47,957 nt of DNA from Planctomycetota bacterium (GCA_022705325.1 JAKJER010000048.1:1-47957); one strand, 5' to 3'; counted from the first letter of the stretch, positions 39,802 to 47,957 are shown. Notes: generated by a model not told the origin, from the letters alone. Numbers and translations: made by a program.

Positions 39802-41787
39802 TTACGCCTGCAGCGCTATCGGCTGGGCCTTGACCCGCTCGACCCCGCCGGGCGCGGCGGGTTGGGGTTCGCTTCGATGGAGTTCCTCGCCGAACCGCAC
39901 CAGCCGTGCGGAGTTGAAGATCACGAAGGTGGCCGCCAGCATGTGCAGCAGGGCGCCCAGGACGGGCGTCAGCCAGCCCATGCCCGCCAGCACCAGGAAG
40001 GTGACCACGAAGAACAGGCCGAACAGCAAATTCTGGTGGACCACCTGGTAGGTCCGCCGGCTCAGGCGGACCAGGAAGGGCAGGCGGTTGAGGTCGTTGT
40101 TCATCAGGGCGATGGTCGCCGAGTTGATGGCCACGTCGCTGCCGGCGGCGCCCATGGCGATGGACAGGTCACCGGCCGCCAGGGCCGGCGCGTCGTTCAC
40201 GCCGTCGCCCACCACCGCCACCCGGTGTCCCTGCTTCTTAAGGGCGTCCACCAACTCCAGCTTGTCCGCCGGCAGGACCTCTGCCTGCACCTCGGTGCAG
40301 CCCATCTCACCGGCCACGCGGCGGGCCACCGACCAGCGGTCGCCGGTCACCATGACCAGCTCGCGAATGCCCGCGGTCCGCAGTTCCTGCATGGCCGCCC
40401 GTGCCTGCGGACGCGTGCGGTCTTCCAGCCCGATCCAGCCCAGCACCCGGCCGTCGCGGACGACGTAGAGCGTGCTGATGCCCTCGGGCTCGGCGAACTT
40501 CGGGTCCTTCATGGGCGACAGGTCCACGCCCTGCTCGCTCATCCACGTCCCGCGCCCGACCAGGATCGTCCCGCCGTCCACGTGCGCCCGCACGCCGCGA
40601 CCGGATATCTCCTCGAAGTCCGACGGGTTGCCCAGCGTCAGGCGGGCCTTCTCCGCCACCGCCACCACCGCCCGGGCCACCGGGTGGCGCGAGCGGTGCT
40701 CGGCGCTGGCTGCCGCCGCCAACAGGTCCGCCGCGTCCACGCCCTCGGCGGGCATGAGCCTGGTCACCGACAGCTCGCCCGTGGTCAGCGTGCCGGTCTT
40801 GTCGAACACGAAGGCCGTCATGTTGCGGGCCAGCTCCAGGATCGAGACGTCCTTGACCAGGATGCCCAGCCGGGCGGCGCACGACAGCGCCGCGACCATC
40901 GCCGTCGGCACGGCCAGGATCATCGCGCACGGGCAGGAGACCACCAGCATGGTGACCGTCCGCTCCATGTCGCGGGTGAAGAACAGGACCGCCCCGGCCA
41001 GCATCAGGATCGTCGGGGTGTACCAGCCGGCGTAGCGGTCGATGATCCGCATGATGGGGGTGCGGGTCTTCTCGGCCTGGAGGATGAGCTTCTGGACGCG
41101 CCCGAGGGTGGTGTCCTGTCCGGCGCGGGTAACCTGGACGTCGATTGAGCCGGCGAGGTTGTTGGTGCCGCTGAAGACCTCGTCGCCGGAGACCTTGTCC
41201 ACCGGCAGCGACTCACCGGTGATGTTGGCCTGGTTGACGGAGGTCTGCCCGGTCAGGATCACGCCGTCGGCGGGGATGTTGTCGCCGGGGCGGACCCGGA
41301 CGACGTCGCCGGGCCGAAGCTCCAGCGGGTCCACCAGTTCCTCGACGCCCTTGTCGTTGAGGCGGTGGGCCTTCTTGGGGGCCAGGCGGACCAGGCCCTC
41401 GATGCTGGCCCGCGCGCCCAGCGCGGTGCGCGTCTCGATCAGGTTGGCCATCAACAGGAAGAAAGCCACCGCGCCGGCGGCCTTGTAGTCCATCGCCGTC
41501 ACCGCCGCGATCACCGCCAAGGCCACCAGCTCGTCCATGTGCATGTGGCCCTTGAGCAGATGCTTGAAGGCGTGGAGGATGATGGGGATCCCCAACAGCA
41601 GGGTGCCGGCCAGCGCCAGCACGTCGCTGTAGAAGTTCCGTCCGTCGCTGCCGGTGTGGTCGGCGAAAACCCAGTCGGCCACATACGAGTTGAGCAGGAG
41701 AACTCCGCCGGCGAGGATGCCGAGAATCAGGAGACTGGCCCGCCCGGTCTGAGCCTCGACCGAGTCCTTCAGGATGTCGTGCGCCAT
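39802..41787 (-). CDS. P1B-type heavy-metal translocating ATPase
   Basis: The 661-aa ATPase should move a transition-metal cation out of the cytoplasm. The CPC membrane motif (VVSCPCAMILAVPTAMVA) marks the P1B class. The phosphorylation site DKTGTLTTGE has Asp329, the P1B-specific HP is in EHRSRHPVARA, and VGDGVNDAPALAAGD is intact. There is no N-terminal HMA or Cys-rich metal-binding domain; the protein starts MAHDILKDSVEAQ and goes straight to the first helices. The last helix (LHMLAATFVIFNSARLVRFG) lacks an obvious Zn-type Asp, so metal specificity is open. The start at 41787 has GGAG 7 bases upstream. No metal regulator is adjacent. Confidence 0.94.
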   Translation of the reverse strand: MAHDILKDSVEAQTGRASLLILGILAGGVLLLNSYVADWVFADHTGSDGRNFYSDVLALAGTLLLGIPIILHAFKHLLKGHMHMDELVALAVIAAVTAMDYKAAGAVAFFLLMANLIETRTALGARASIEGLVRLAPKKAHRLNDKGVEELVDPLELRPGDVVRVRPGDNIPADGVILTGQTSVNQANITGESLPVDKVSGDEVFSGTNNLAGSIDVQVTRAGQDTTLGRVQKLILQAEKTRTPIMRIIDRYAGWYTPTILMLAGAVLFFTRDMERTVTMLVVSCPCAMILAVPTAMVAALSCAARLGILVKDVSILELARNMTAFVFDKTGTLTTGELSVTRLMPAEGVDAADLLAAAASAEHRSRHPVARAVVAVAEKARLTLGNPSDFEEISGRGVRAHVDGGTILVGRGTWMSEQGVDLSPMKDPKFAEPEGISTLYVVRDGRVLGWIGLEDRTRPQARAAMQELRTAGIRELVMVTGDRWSVARRVAGEMGCTEVQAEVLPADKLELVDALKKQGHRVAVVGDGVNDAPALAAGDLSIAMGAAGSDVAINSATIALMNNDLNRLPFLVRLSRRTYQVVHQNLLFGLFFVVTFLVLAGMGWLTPVLGALLHMLAATFVIFNSARLVRFGEELHRSEPQPAAPGGVERVKAQPIALQA

Positions 41788-41810
41788 ATGTCGCTCCACA
41801 TGGGGTTTTC

Positions 41811-41917
41811 GCCCTGCCTGCCGGCCTGCCGCTCGCAGGCCTGCCTGCCGATAGGCAAGTGCGATCAACCCTGCCGCAAGGCAGGTGCCTGTCCGGCCTG
41901 CCGGCTGACAGGCGGTA
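41811..41917. repeat. CCTGCC-rich palindromic repeat cluster upstream of the metal ATPase
   Basis: The gap before the ATPase gene is packed with units such as GCCTGCCTGCCGATAGGC, CCTGCCGCAAGGCAGG and CCGGCCTGCCGGCTGACAGG. The same CCTGCC/GGCAGG style occurs near 14819-14834 and 14916-14936. It is probably a dispersed intergenic repeat family rather than a gene. The rest of the gap to 42070 shows nothing else supported. Confidence 0.6.
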
Positions 41918-42069
41918 GACAGAACCGGCCGATCGTGCCCCAAACGGGCGCACCATCGGCGGGGTCGCGTCGCAGTTTGCTACGGCTCCCTTTCCACGCG
42001 GGTTCAGGGAATTTGGGATTGTAGCGGAAATGCCCCCGTCCGGGAAACAAGGAATTCGGGCGCGACGTT

Positions 42070-43071
42070 TCATCGCTGGAGCGGCAGGCGCCGGCTCGAC
42101 AGGTGGTAGACCCACAGGGCGGGGACCTCTCGGGCCACGTACAGCGGCATCTGCGTGAGCGGGTAGCTCTCCCGGGCCGGCACGGTGTACACCTCCCAGC
42201 CGGCGCTTCGATAGGCCAGTTTGACCCGGGGCAGGTGATAGAAGTGGCTCACCGCGATCACGCGCTTGATCCCCGTCTTCTCGAAGAGGGCGACGGTGTT
42301 GGCCACGGTGGCGCGGGTGTTGAGCCCGTCGCGGTCGAGGATGATGGCCTCGGCCGGCACGCCCAGTTGCAGGGCCAGCTTGTGCATGGCGCCGGTCTCG
42401 TGAACGTGGGCGTCCCCGGGCCCGCCGGAGAAGACGAGCTTCCGCACGTAGCCCTGGTGATAGAGGCGGCAGGCGGTGGCGACGCGGTCGGCCAGCGCCT
42501 GGCTGCACCGCCCGTCCGCGTACGCCCGGGCGCCGAAGACGACGGCGGCGTCGGCCGGGCGACGGTAGTCGCTCTGCCCGAAGAAGAACATCTGCGCCAG
42601 CGGCAGGGCGACCAGGCACAGGCCCGCGCCCGCCAGGGCCGGCCGCAGCGTCCGCCGGTGCGGGTCCGCCTCGCGCAGGGCCGACCGCGCCATCCACCCC
42701 AACAACAGGGCCATCGGGATCGACCAGGGCAGCGCCCACCCCAGGCGGACTTTGCCCGCCCACTGCGCCCACCAGCAGGAGGCGGCGTTGTAGACGCATC
42801 CGACCGCCAGGATCGTCAGGACGAAGGCCGTCGCCAACCGCCGAGTTCGCGAGGCGGCAGGGCGGACCGCCCAGGCCGTCAGAAACGTCGCCGCCAGGAC
42901 CAGCAGCACGTCTCCGGCCGGGCCCAGCACGCCCAGGTCGATCCACCAGGCGGTGGCGTCGACCCACCGCCCGGCCAGTCGGCCCAGAAGGTTCAGGAAG
43001 GTGAACACCCCCAGAAAGCCCGCGACCCCACGGGTCAGTCCGTCCAGCCAGTCGGTTCTTGCACGATCCAT
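42070..43071 (-). CDS. YdcF/SanA-family (DUF218) membrane protein
   Basis: The 333-aa protein has an N-terminal membrane part with five or so helices (about residues 10-160) and a C-terminal DUF218 domain (about 170-325). Family signatures are DAAVVFGARAYADGRCSQALADRV, KLVFSGGPGDAHVHETGAM, ILDRDGLNTRATVANTVAL and VIAVSHFYHLPRVKLAYRSAGW. DUF218 proteins such as ElyC and SanA in E. coli affect envelope barrier and lipid-carrier dependent steps; the reaction is not settled. AAGGAG lies 8 bases before the ATG at 43071. It is divergent from the MFS gene. Confidence 0.9.
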   Translation of the reverse strand: MDRARTDWLDGLTRGVAGFLGVFTFLNLLGRLAGRWVDATAWWIDLGVLGPAGDVLLVLAATFLTAWAVRPAASRTRRLATAFVLTILAVGCVYNAASCWWAQWAGKVRLGWALPWSIPMALLLGWMARSALREADPHRRTLRPALAGAGLCLVALPLAQMFFFGQSDYRRPADAAVVFGARAYADGRCSQALADRVATACRLYHQGYVRKLVFSGGPGDAHVHETGAMHKLALQLGVPAEAIILDRDGLNTRATVANTVALFEKTGIKRVIAVSHFYHLPRVKLAYRSAGWEVYTVPARESYPLTQMPLYVAREVPALWVYHLSSRRLPLQR

Positions 43072-43092
43072 CGCGGCGGCTCCTTCGGCGAC

Positions 43093-43120
43093 ATTGTACC
43101 GTCCGGCGGCCGGGGGCCAA
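43093..43120 (-). promoter_or_regulatory. promoter of the DUF218 gene
   Basis: On the minus strand TTGGCC (43120-43115) and TACAAT (43098-43093) are 16 bases apart. The leader to the ATG at 43071 would be about 15 bases, enough for the AAGGAG site. Confidence 0.5.
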
Positions 43121-43158
43121 AAGGACTTGTCAGGCGGAGAGGCGGCGCCGCCTTTGGC

Positions 43159-43187
43159 TTGCGTCGGGCCCCTCAAGCCACTAGCAT
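43159..43187 (+). promoter_or_regulatory. candidate promoter of the MFS gene
   Basis: TTGCGT (43159-43164) and TAGCAT (43182-43187) are 17 bases apart; transcription would start near 43194, 20 bases before the ATG at 43214, with GAAAGGAAG as ribosome binding site. Confidence 0.45.
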
Positions 43188-43213
43188 ACGGCCACCTTTC
43201 TGAAAGGAAGCCT

Positions 43214-44761
43214 ATGACCAGTCAGTCGGGCGAGTCGGGCGGCATCAACACCCGCATGATCTTCTGGGCGTGTTTCGTGGCGCTGGCGGCGACGGCGGCG
43301 GTCTTCGTCGTCCGCAACCAGGTGATCGGCGAATGGGCGGCCGAGTTCAACCTCACCGAGACCCAGAAGGGCGAGATCCTGGGCGTGGGCCTCTGGCCCT
43401 TCGCGGTGACCATCGTGCTCTTCAGCCTGGTGGTCGATCGTATCGGGTACGGGCACTCGCTGCTGTTCGCCTTCGCCTGCCACGTCGCCTCGACCGTCAT
43501 CCTGCTGATGGCCAAGGGCTACTGGTGGCTGTACGTGGGCACGCTGCTGGTCTCGCTGGGCAACGGGGCGGCCCAGGCGGTGGTCGATCCGGTGGTCGCC
43601 TCCATGTTCACCCGCGACAAGACCAAGTGGCTCAATGTCCTGCACGCGAGTTGGCCCGCGGGGATGGTGGCCGCCGGCATCGTGGGCATCTCCATCGCCG
43701 ACATGCACTGGCGCTGGCGGATCGCCATGCTCCTGCTGCCGATGGTGGCCTATGCGGCCATGGTCTTCCGTCGCAAGTTCCCCGTGCACGAGCGGGTGGC
43801 GGCGGGCGTGTCGTACAAGGAGATGCTCAAGGAGACCGGCGGGATCGGCATGCTGCTGGTGCTGCTGATGATGTTCGGCGAGGTGGGGCGGGTGCTCGGC
43901 TGGCACTGGGGGCTGTCGGTGGGCCTCGCCGTGGGCATCTCGGTCGCCTACACCTGGTACACCCGCTCGCTGGGCCAGCCTCTGTTCCTGTTCCTGCTGG
44001 TGGTGATGATCCCGCTGGCGACCACCGAACTGGGCACCGACAGTTGGATCACCGAACTGATGAGGGGCCCGATGAAGGAGCTGGGCGCCAACGCCGCCTG
44101 GTTGCTGGTGTACACGTCGGCGATCATGATGATCCTTCGGTTCTGCGCCGGGCCGATCGTCAAGGCCCTCTCGCCGCTGGGCCTGTTGCTGGCCAGCAGC
44201 GCCATCGCCTCCTTGGGCCTGATAGCCCTCAGCAAGTCCGCCGGGGTGACGATCCTGCTGGCGGCCACCCTGTACGGGGTGGGTAAAACGTATTTCTGGC
44301 CGACCATGCTGGGGATCGTGGCCGAGATCTTCCCCCGCGGCGGAGCGCTGTCGCTCAACGTCACGAGCGCCGTGGGCATGATGAGCGTGGGCGTGGTGGG
44401 CACCGTGTTCCTGGGCTTGGTGCAGGACAACGCCATCGAGAGCCGCCTCCGCCAGGACCAGCCCGGCCTTCACGCCAAGCTGGTGGTCGAGAAGCAGAGC
44501 GTGGTGGGGGCCTACCAGGCCGTCGCGCCCGAGCGGGTCAAGGACCTGCCCGGCGACCAGCAACAGATCGTAAACGACCTGACCGTGCAAGCCAACAAGG
44601 GCGCCCTGGCCACGGTGGCCCTGCTGCCGGCGGCCATGTTCCTGGGCTACCTGGGCCTGGTGATCCTCTTCCGCCTCCGCGGCGGCTACCGGGTGGTCCA
44701 GCTCACCAAGCCGGGCGACCAGGAAGGGACCGCTCCCCCGCCGGCCCCGCCGCGGACATAA
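43214..44761 (+). CDS. major facilitator superfamily transporter
   Basis: The 515-aa protein has about twelve to fourteen hydrophobic helices. The region between helices 2 and 3 (VVDRIGYGHSLLFAFACHV, near residues 75-93) is the MFS motif A area, and helix 4-5 contains GNGAAQAVVDPVVASMF. A loop with HASWPAGMVAAGIVG follows, as in sugar/nitrate-like MFS proteins. A hydrophilic insert (about 415-465) precedes the last helix and the Pro-rich tail. Substrate cannot be told from the sequence. GAAAGGAAG stands 4 bases before the ATG. It ends at a bidirectional terminator facing the PEP-CTERM gene. Confidence 0.9.
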   Translation: MTSQSGESGGINTRMIFWACFVALAATAAVFVVRNQVIGEWAAEFNLTETQKGEILGVGLWPFAVTIVLFSLVVDRIGYGHSLLFAFACHVASTVILLMAKGYWWLYVGTLLVSLGNGAAQAVVDPVVASMFTRDKTKWLNVLHASWPAGMVAAGIVGISIADMHWRWRIAMLLLPMVAYAAMVFRRKFPVHERVAAGVSYKEMLKETGGIGMLLVLLMMFGEVGRVLGWHWGLSVGLAVGISVAYTWYTRSLGQPLFLFLLVVMIPLATTELGTDSWITELMRGPMKELGANAAWLLVYTSAIMMILRFCAGPIVKALSPLGLLLASSAIASLGLIALSKSAGVTILLAATLYGVGKTYFWPTMLGIVAEIFPRGGALSLNVTSAVGMMSVGVVGTVFLGLVQDNAIESRLRQDQPGLHAKLVVEKQSVVGAYQAVAPERVKDLPGDQQQIVNDLTVQANKGALATVALLPAAMFLGYLGLVILFRLRGGYRVVQLTKPGDQEGTAPPPAPPRT

Positions 44762-44797
44762 GCGGGCGGTCGCAACCCAACAGCCGACAAGAAAAAG

Positions 44798-44831
44798 AGA
44801 AGCGAGTTCCACATTTGCGGAACTCGCTTCT
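44798..44831. terminator. bidirectional terminator between convergent genes
   Basis: AGAAGCGAGTTCC (44798-44810) pairs perfectly with GGAACTCGCTTCT (44819-44831) around an 8-base loop. A-rich sequence (GAAAAAGAG) on the left gives a T-run for minus-strand transcripts, and TTCTGTATTCC follows on the plus strand. It should serve both the MFS gene and the PEP-CTERM gene. Confidence 0.88.
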
Positions 44832-44883
44832 TCTGTATTCCACTCTGCGCCTTTGTCTCTCTGTGCCGGCCGCTGCTCGGCGT

Positions 44884-47550
44884 TCAGCGTGTCCGCCGAC
44901 GCCGCAGGTACCCGCTCAGCCCGCCAATGCCCAGGCCCAGCAGGGCCAGGCTGACCGGCTCGGGCACGGCTTGGGCGATCAGCAGATTGTCCACGGCGCC
45001 GATGTGGGTGCTGCTGAAGTTGATGAAGTTGTCGGTGTATCCGCCGGCCTTGGAGTACGAGAACACCTCCAACCCGTCGGCATAGACCAGGATGTCGGTC
45101 TGCCCGACGCCGTCAAACGGGTTGCCGTCTGTGGGGTCGTTCAGCAGCAGTTCGATGTGGTGCAACTGGTTGGTCACCGGCAGGCCGGTTGCGGTCCACG
45201 CGTCGCCCGTGCCGCTGACGACAGCCGAGCCGTCGAAAGCCTGCAAGCCGCCGTTGCTGCGGAAGAGGATGCCGAAGTGCTCGGGCGAGGTGTTGATGAA
45301 GGCGTTGCGGTTGGCCCCGCTCAGGCCCAGCGAGATGGCCGTCCACACGCTGGTGTCGCCGTTGGCGACGCTGTTGGGGGCCATGTCGAAGGCGATCAGC
45401 AGTCCGCCCTGCGAGTCGGCCTGGTTGAAGTTGTGGTCGATCGCGCTGGTGCCGTTGAACGCCGACAGGAGGTAGTTGCCGCCGTCGATGCCGCCGGTGG
45501 CATTGCCCACCTGCTGGTTGCCGACGGGGGTGTAGCTGATGGGCCCGCCGGAGGCCACCAGGGCCCCGCCCTGGCGGGCGGCGAGGTTGAAGTTGAGATC
45601 GTAGGTGTTGGGGTTGTTGGGGCCGTAGAAGTTATCGGTCAGCAGGGCCCGGTAGCCCACGATCTCGTTGCTCAGGGCGTACTGGTGCATCGAGTTGGCC
45701 GTCAGCGGGTTGATCGTGAAGGTCATCGACGTCGACTGGGCCGTGTACTCGTACCGCAACTGGTTGCCGTTGGTCCCGCCGGTGAAGTTCTGGTCGAACG
45801 CAATCTGGTCGCCCTGGCTGGTGGTGATGTGCACCGGCCGAGTCCCCACCGTCCCGAACGATGTGCCGTAGAACGTGGTCACGTACTTCTGCCCGGGGCG
45901 GAGGTTGTTGAGCGTGATGGTCTCGGGGCTCTCGCCGTTGTAGAGGAAGTCGGTCAACAACTGCTTGACCTCGCCCGAGACCGGAGGGTTGTGATTGGCG
46001 TAGTTGTTGGTCAGGTTGGCGGTGCTGTAATTGTTGGTCGAGGGGTTGTCCACGTTGGCGCCCGTGCCGGTGAAAACCGCGCCGCTGACGGTGCGGTTGC
46101 CGGTGGCATTGAAGTTCAGGGCGTGCGTGAAGGCCTTGTCGGGTGTAATGCCGCTGTCGGCGTCGCCGTTCATCGCCGCTGACGAGAAGCCCGACGGCAC
46201 GACCGTGCCGGCCGAGCGGATCTTCAGGTTGTCCACCTGCCCGTAGCTGTCGCTCTGGAAGTTGATGAAGTTGTTCGTGTACCCGCCGCCGGTCTTGGTG
46301 AAGCTGTAGAACGGCGTTGCGCTGCCGTTGATGTAGGCGTCGATGGTCGTCTGGCCGACCCCGTCAAAGGGGTTGCCGTCGGTCGGGTCGCTCATGCGAA
46401 GCTCCACGTGCTGGAGCTTGCCGGCCAGCGTGCCCGCGCCGGCCGAATCGGCACCGACGCCCGCCCCGCCGTCGAACGCCTGGAAGTCCCCGTTGCCGCG
46501 GAGCAGGAGGCCGAAGTGCTCCCCGCCGCGGGCGATCCACCCGTCCTGGAACCGGCTGGCTCCCACCGAGACGGAGGTCCAATGGCTCAGGTCGCCGTCA
46601 ACGTAGCCGGTCCACTTGGGGTCCACGTCGAACTCGACGCTCATCCCGCCGGCCGACTCCGACTGGTTGAAGTTGTGGATCAGCCCCGTCCAGCCGTTGC
46701 TGGCCATCAGGAGCACGCCGGGGTGCCTGGTGGGCGGGTCGATGGTTTCGAACCCGCCGTTGCCGATCTGGGCGTTGCCGCCGACTGTCCAGCCCACGCC
46801 CGCCAGCGGGCCCGTCTGGCGGCTGGCCGCCTGCGGGTTGGCGTTGCTCATGGGATTGACGTTGGACGATGAGTTGAAGCTCTCGGTCAGCAGGGCGTCG
46901 CTCGCGGGCGCCACCTCGTTGCTGAAGGCGTACTGGTGGAAGGTGCCGGCGCCCTGCGGGGCGAAGCTCACGCGGAGCTGCCCGCTGGCCGGGGCAGTGT
47001 AGGTGTACCGCAGCACGTTCCCGTTGCCGTCACCCGAGAAGTTCTGGTCAAAGCTCAGCGTGTCGATCGTGGGCCCGCCCACGCCGTCGTCGGTGGTGAC
47101 GGTGACCAGGCGCGTCCCCGGGGAGCCGAAGCCGCGGTTGTACCACGTGGCCGTGTACTGCTGGCCCGGCACCAGGCCCGTCAGCGTCGTCGTCTGCGGG
47201 TTGCCGTTGTACCAGAAGTCCGAGATCAGCGCCGCAACGTTGCCGCTGACGTTGCCGGCCGAGCCGGACCAGCCGCTGTTGGCGCCGGTAATGCTCCAGT
47301 TGCTGCCGGAAGTGTTGCCGCCGGTCGGCGGCAGCCCGCGCTCGAACTGCACGTTGTTAACCGACCGGAAACCCGAGCCGTTCGTGCCGGCCGTGTCCAC
47401 CGTGTGCGTGTACAGCACAGACTGCTGGATGCCGCAGTCGGCATCGTTGTTGAACAGGCCGGCCGAGAACGTGCCGCCGTGGGCAGCCGAGACTGCCACG
47501 ACCAGGGCGGCAACAAACCACGAGACCAAGGGCAGACGACGAATCAACAT
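44884..47550 (-). CDS. large PEP-CTERM surface protein with duplicated module
   Basis: The 888-aa secreted protein has a signal peptide (LVSWFVAALVVAVSAAHGG) and ends in a PEP-CTERM sorting signal: the VPEP motif, a hydrophobic helix (LALLGLGIGGLSGYL) and RRRRTR. Such proteins are cut by an exosortase and placed on the cell surface or in the exopolysaccharide; no exosortase is in the window. The body consists of two copies of a module of about 430 residues, each with a DFxYNG...LxPGQxY segment, FDQNF...QxRYxYTA, FHQYAxSNE, and a LamG-like part ending DPTDGNPFDGVGQT...NNFINF...VDNL. The start at 47550 has GAGAGG upstream; an upstream in-frame ATG at 47640 lies in the leader. The role is probably structural or adhesive. 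Confidence 0.92.
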   Translation of the reverse strand: MLIRRLPLVSWFVAALVVAVSAAHGGTFSAGLFNNDADCGIQQSVLYTHTVDTAGTNGSGFRSVNNVQFERGLPPTGGNTSGSNWSITGANSGWSGSAGNVSGNVAALISDFWYNGNPQTTTLTGLVPGQQYTATWYNRGFGSPGTRLVTVTTDDGVGGPTIDTLSFDQNFSGDGNGNVLRYTYTAPASGQLRVSFAPQGAGTFHQYAFSNEVAPASDALLTESFNSSSNVNPMSNANPQAASRQTGPLAGVGWTVGGNAQIGNGGFETIDPPTRHPGVLLMASNGWTGLIHNFNQSESAGGMSVEFDVDPKWTGYVDGDLSHWTSVSVGASRFQDGWIARGGEHFGLLLRGNGDFQAFDGGAGVGADSAGAGTLAGKLQHVELRMSDPTDGNPFDGVGQTTIDAYINGSATPFYSFTKTGGGYTNNFINFQSDSYGQVDNLKIRSAGTVVPSGFSSAAMNGDADSGITPDKAFTHALNFNATGNRTVSGAVFTGTGANVDNPSTNNYSTANLTNNYANHNPPVSGEVKQLLTDFLYNGESPETITLNNLRPGQKYVTTFYGTSFGTVGTRPVHITTSQGDQIAFDQNFTGGTNGNQLRYEYTAQSTSMTFTINPLTANSMHQYALSNEIVGYRALLTDNFYGPNNPNTYDLNFNLAARQGGALVASGGPISYTPVGNQQVGNATGGIDGGNYLLSAFNGTSAIDHNFNQADSQGGLLIAFDMAPNSVANGDTSVWTAISLGLSGANRNAFINTSPEHFGILFRSNGGLQAFDGSAVVSGTGDAWTATGLPVTNQLHHIELLLNDPTDGNPFDGVGQTDILVYADGLEVFSYSKAGGYTDNFINFSSTHIGAVDNLLIAQAVPEPVSLALLGLGIGGLSGYLRRRRTR

Positions 47551-47692
47551 GGCTACCTCTCTTATCCTCGTAACAGGTGAAACAACTCCTTCTCTCGCGG
47601 GCCGACCGACGAAAGAAGAACCAACTGCCGGCGTTTTCACCTCTCCATATACAAGATCTGACAGGCGCCCGATTGGGGCTGCCTAGTACACC

Positions 47693-47720
47693 ATTGTATC
47701 CGCGACCTCCAGCCTGTCAA
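47693..47720 (-). promoter_or_regulatory. strong promoter of the PEP-CTERM gene
   Basis: On the minus strand a perfect TTGACA (47720-47715) and TACAAT (47698-47693) are 16 bases apart. Transcription would start near 47686, giving a long leader of about 136 bases in which GGTGAAA and TTTCACC could pair across about 50 bases. Confidence 0.7.
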
Positions 47721-47957
47721 GCGTCTCCGTGAAGGCACGAATGGGAGACAGGGGAATACCCTTGCATGGCCCCGAAAGCGCCGCGCACCGGAGGCCCGGC
47801 CGCTCCTGTCGCGGCGGCTCACCTGTCGCGGCCACAGCGATTATGTCACCCCTTCGCCACAGCGATTATGTCATCCCTGTGCCTGGGGTCTTATACCAAG
47901 AGTCGATCCTTGCGTCGTGCGATTTTCTGGATTTCGAGCTGGCCGTACCTGGGGTGA
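47721..47957. other. right edge of the window with no supported gene
   Basis: This stretch holds no convincing complete gene. A short plus-strand frame ends in the last bases of the window but has no ribosome binding site or recognised signature. The direct repeat pair at 47831-47873 is the main feature. Confidence 0.45.
47831..47873 (+). repeat. two 18-bp direct repeats GCCACAGCGATTATGTCA
   Basis: The 18-mer occurs perfectly at 47831-47848 and 47856-47873, 25 bases apart start to start. Closely spaced end-repeats of this size are characteristic of IS21-type elements, where they bind transposase, so an insertion element may begin here and continue beyond the window. No transposase is seen within the window to confirm it. 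Confidence 0.7.

Noticed and set aside
44815..46182. Plus-strand frame of 455 codons opposite the PEP-CTERM gene
   Set aside because: Starts inside the terminator hairpin and has Val/Gly/Ala-rich shadow sequence; the minus-strand protein has a signal peptide, repeats and a sorting signal.
47766..47957. Plus-strand frame at the right edge
   Set aside because: It crosses the direct repeats, lacks a ribosome binding site and shows no family signature; it may only be the edge of a mobile element.
1..47957. tRNA, rRNA, CRISPR or phage genes
   Set aside because: None recognised on either strand; the repeats seen are short palindromes, heptamers and one direct repeat pair, not spacer-repeat arrays.

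Overview
The window looks like a chromosomal segment of a high-GC, heterotrophic planctomycete, most likely of the Phycisphaerae or a related class; this is inferred from gene content, not from a marker-gene tree. Pointers are a PEP-CTERM protein, a WG-repeat lipoprotein, single-gene secreted glycan enzymes (alpha-L-fucosidase, apiosidase-like hydrolase, sialidase, LamG protein), a DUF1003 protein, many orphan secreted proteins, and intergenic spaces filled with short palindromes and tandem heptamers. No rRNA, tRNA, CRISPR array or prophage was recognised.

Layout. 1-7.7 kb is an accessory, compositionally mixed stretch: a WG-repeat lipoprotein, an IS630-family element sitting inside a palindromic repeat module, a LamG protein, an AT-richer orphan membrane protein and a membrane-anchored SUMF1-like protein. 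7.9-20.1 kb mixes housekeeping and catabolic genes: DUF1003, DUF362, GH29 fucosidase, uppP, hemL, an apiosidase-like (DUF4038) hydrolase, a ParE-type toxin-antitoxin pair, a class I aminotransferase and a sialidase. 20.2-24.5 kb holds a small protein, a lipoprotein, two TPR-type exported proteins and a polytopic membrane protein, all of unknown role. 24.6-26.5 kb is a compact ribH-nusB-ftsY operon with its own promoter and terminator, followed by a beta-propeller gene broken by a frameshift.

28.1-39.7 kb is the most interesting block. A minus-strand operon of six genes encodes three different SPFH (stomatin/prohibitin/HflK/HflC) proteins, an ABC ATPase, its ABC-2 type permease (ATGA overlap with the ATPase) and a large anchored orphan protein; a second ABC-2 type permease is transcribed divergently. 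I read this as a flotillin-like membrane platform coupled to an ABC exporter; its substrate is unknown. 39.8-47.6 kb holds a P1B-type metal ATPase, a YdcF-type DUF218 protein, an MFS transporter and a duplicated-module PEP-CTERM surface protein, the last two facing each other across a bidirectional terminator. The right edge carries an 18-bp direct repeat pair that may be the end of another mobile element.

Regulation visible in the sequence: many genes have sigma70-like promoters, and three (DUF362, antitoxin, TPR protein) have -10 hexamers so close to the ATG, with no Shine-Dalgarno, that leaderless transcripts are likely.
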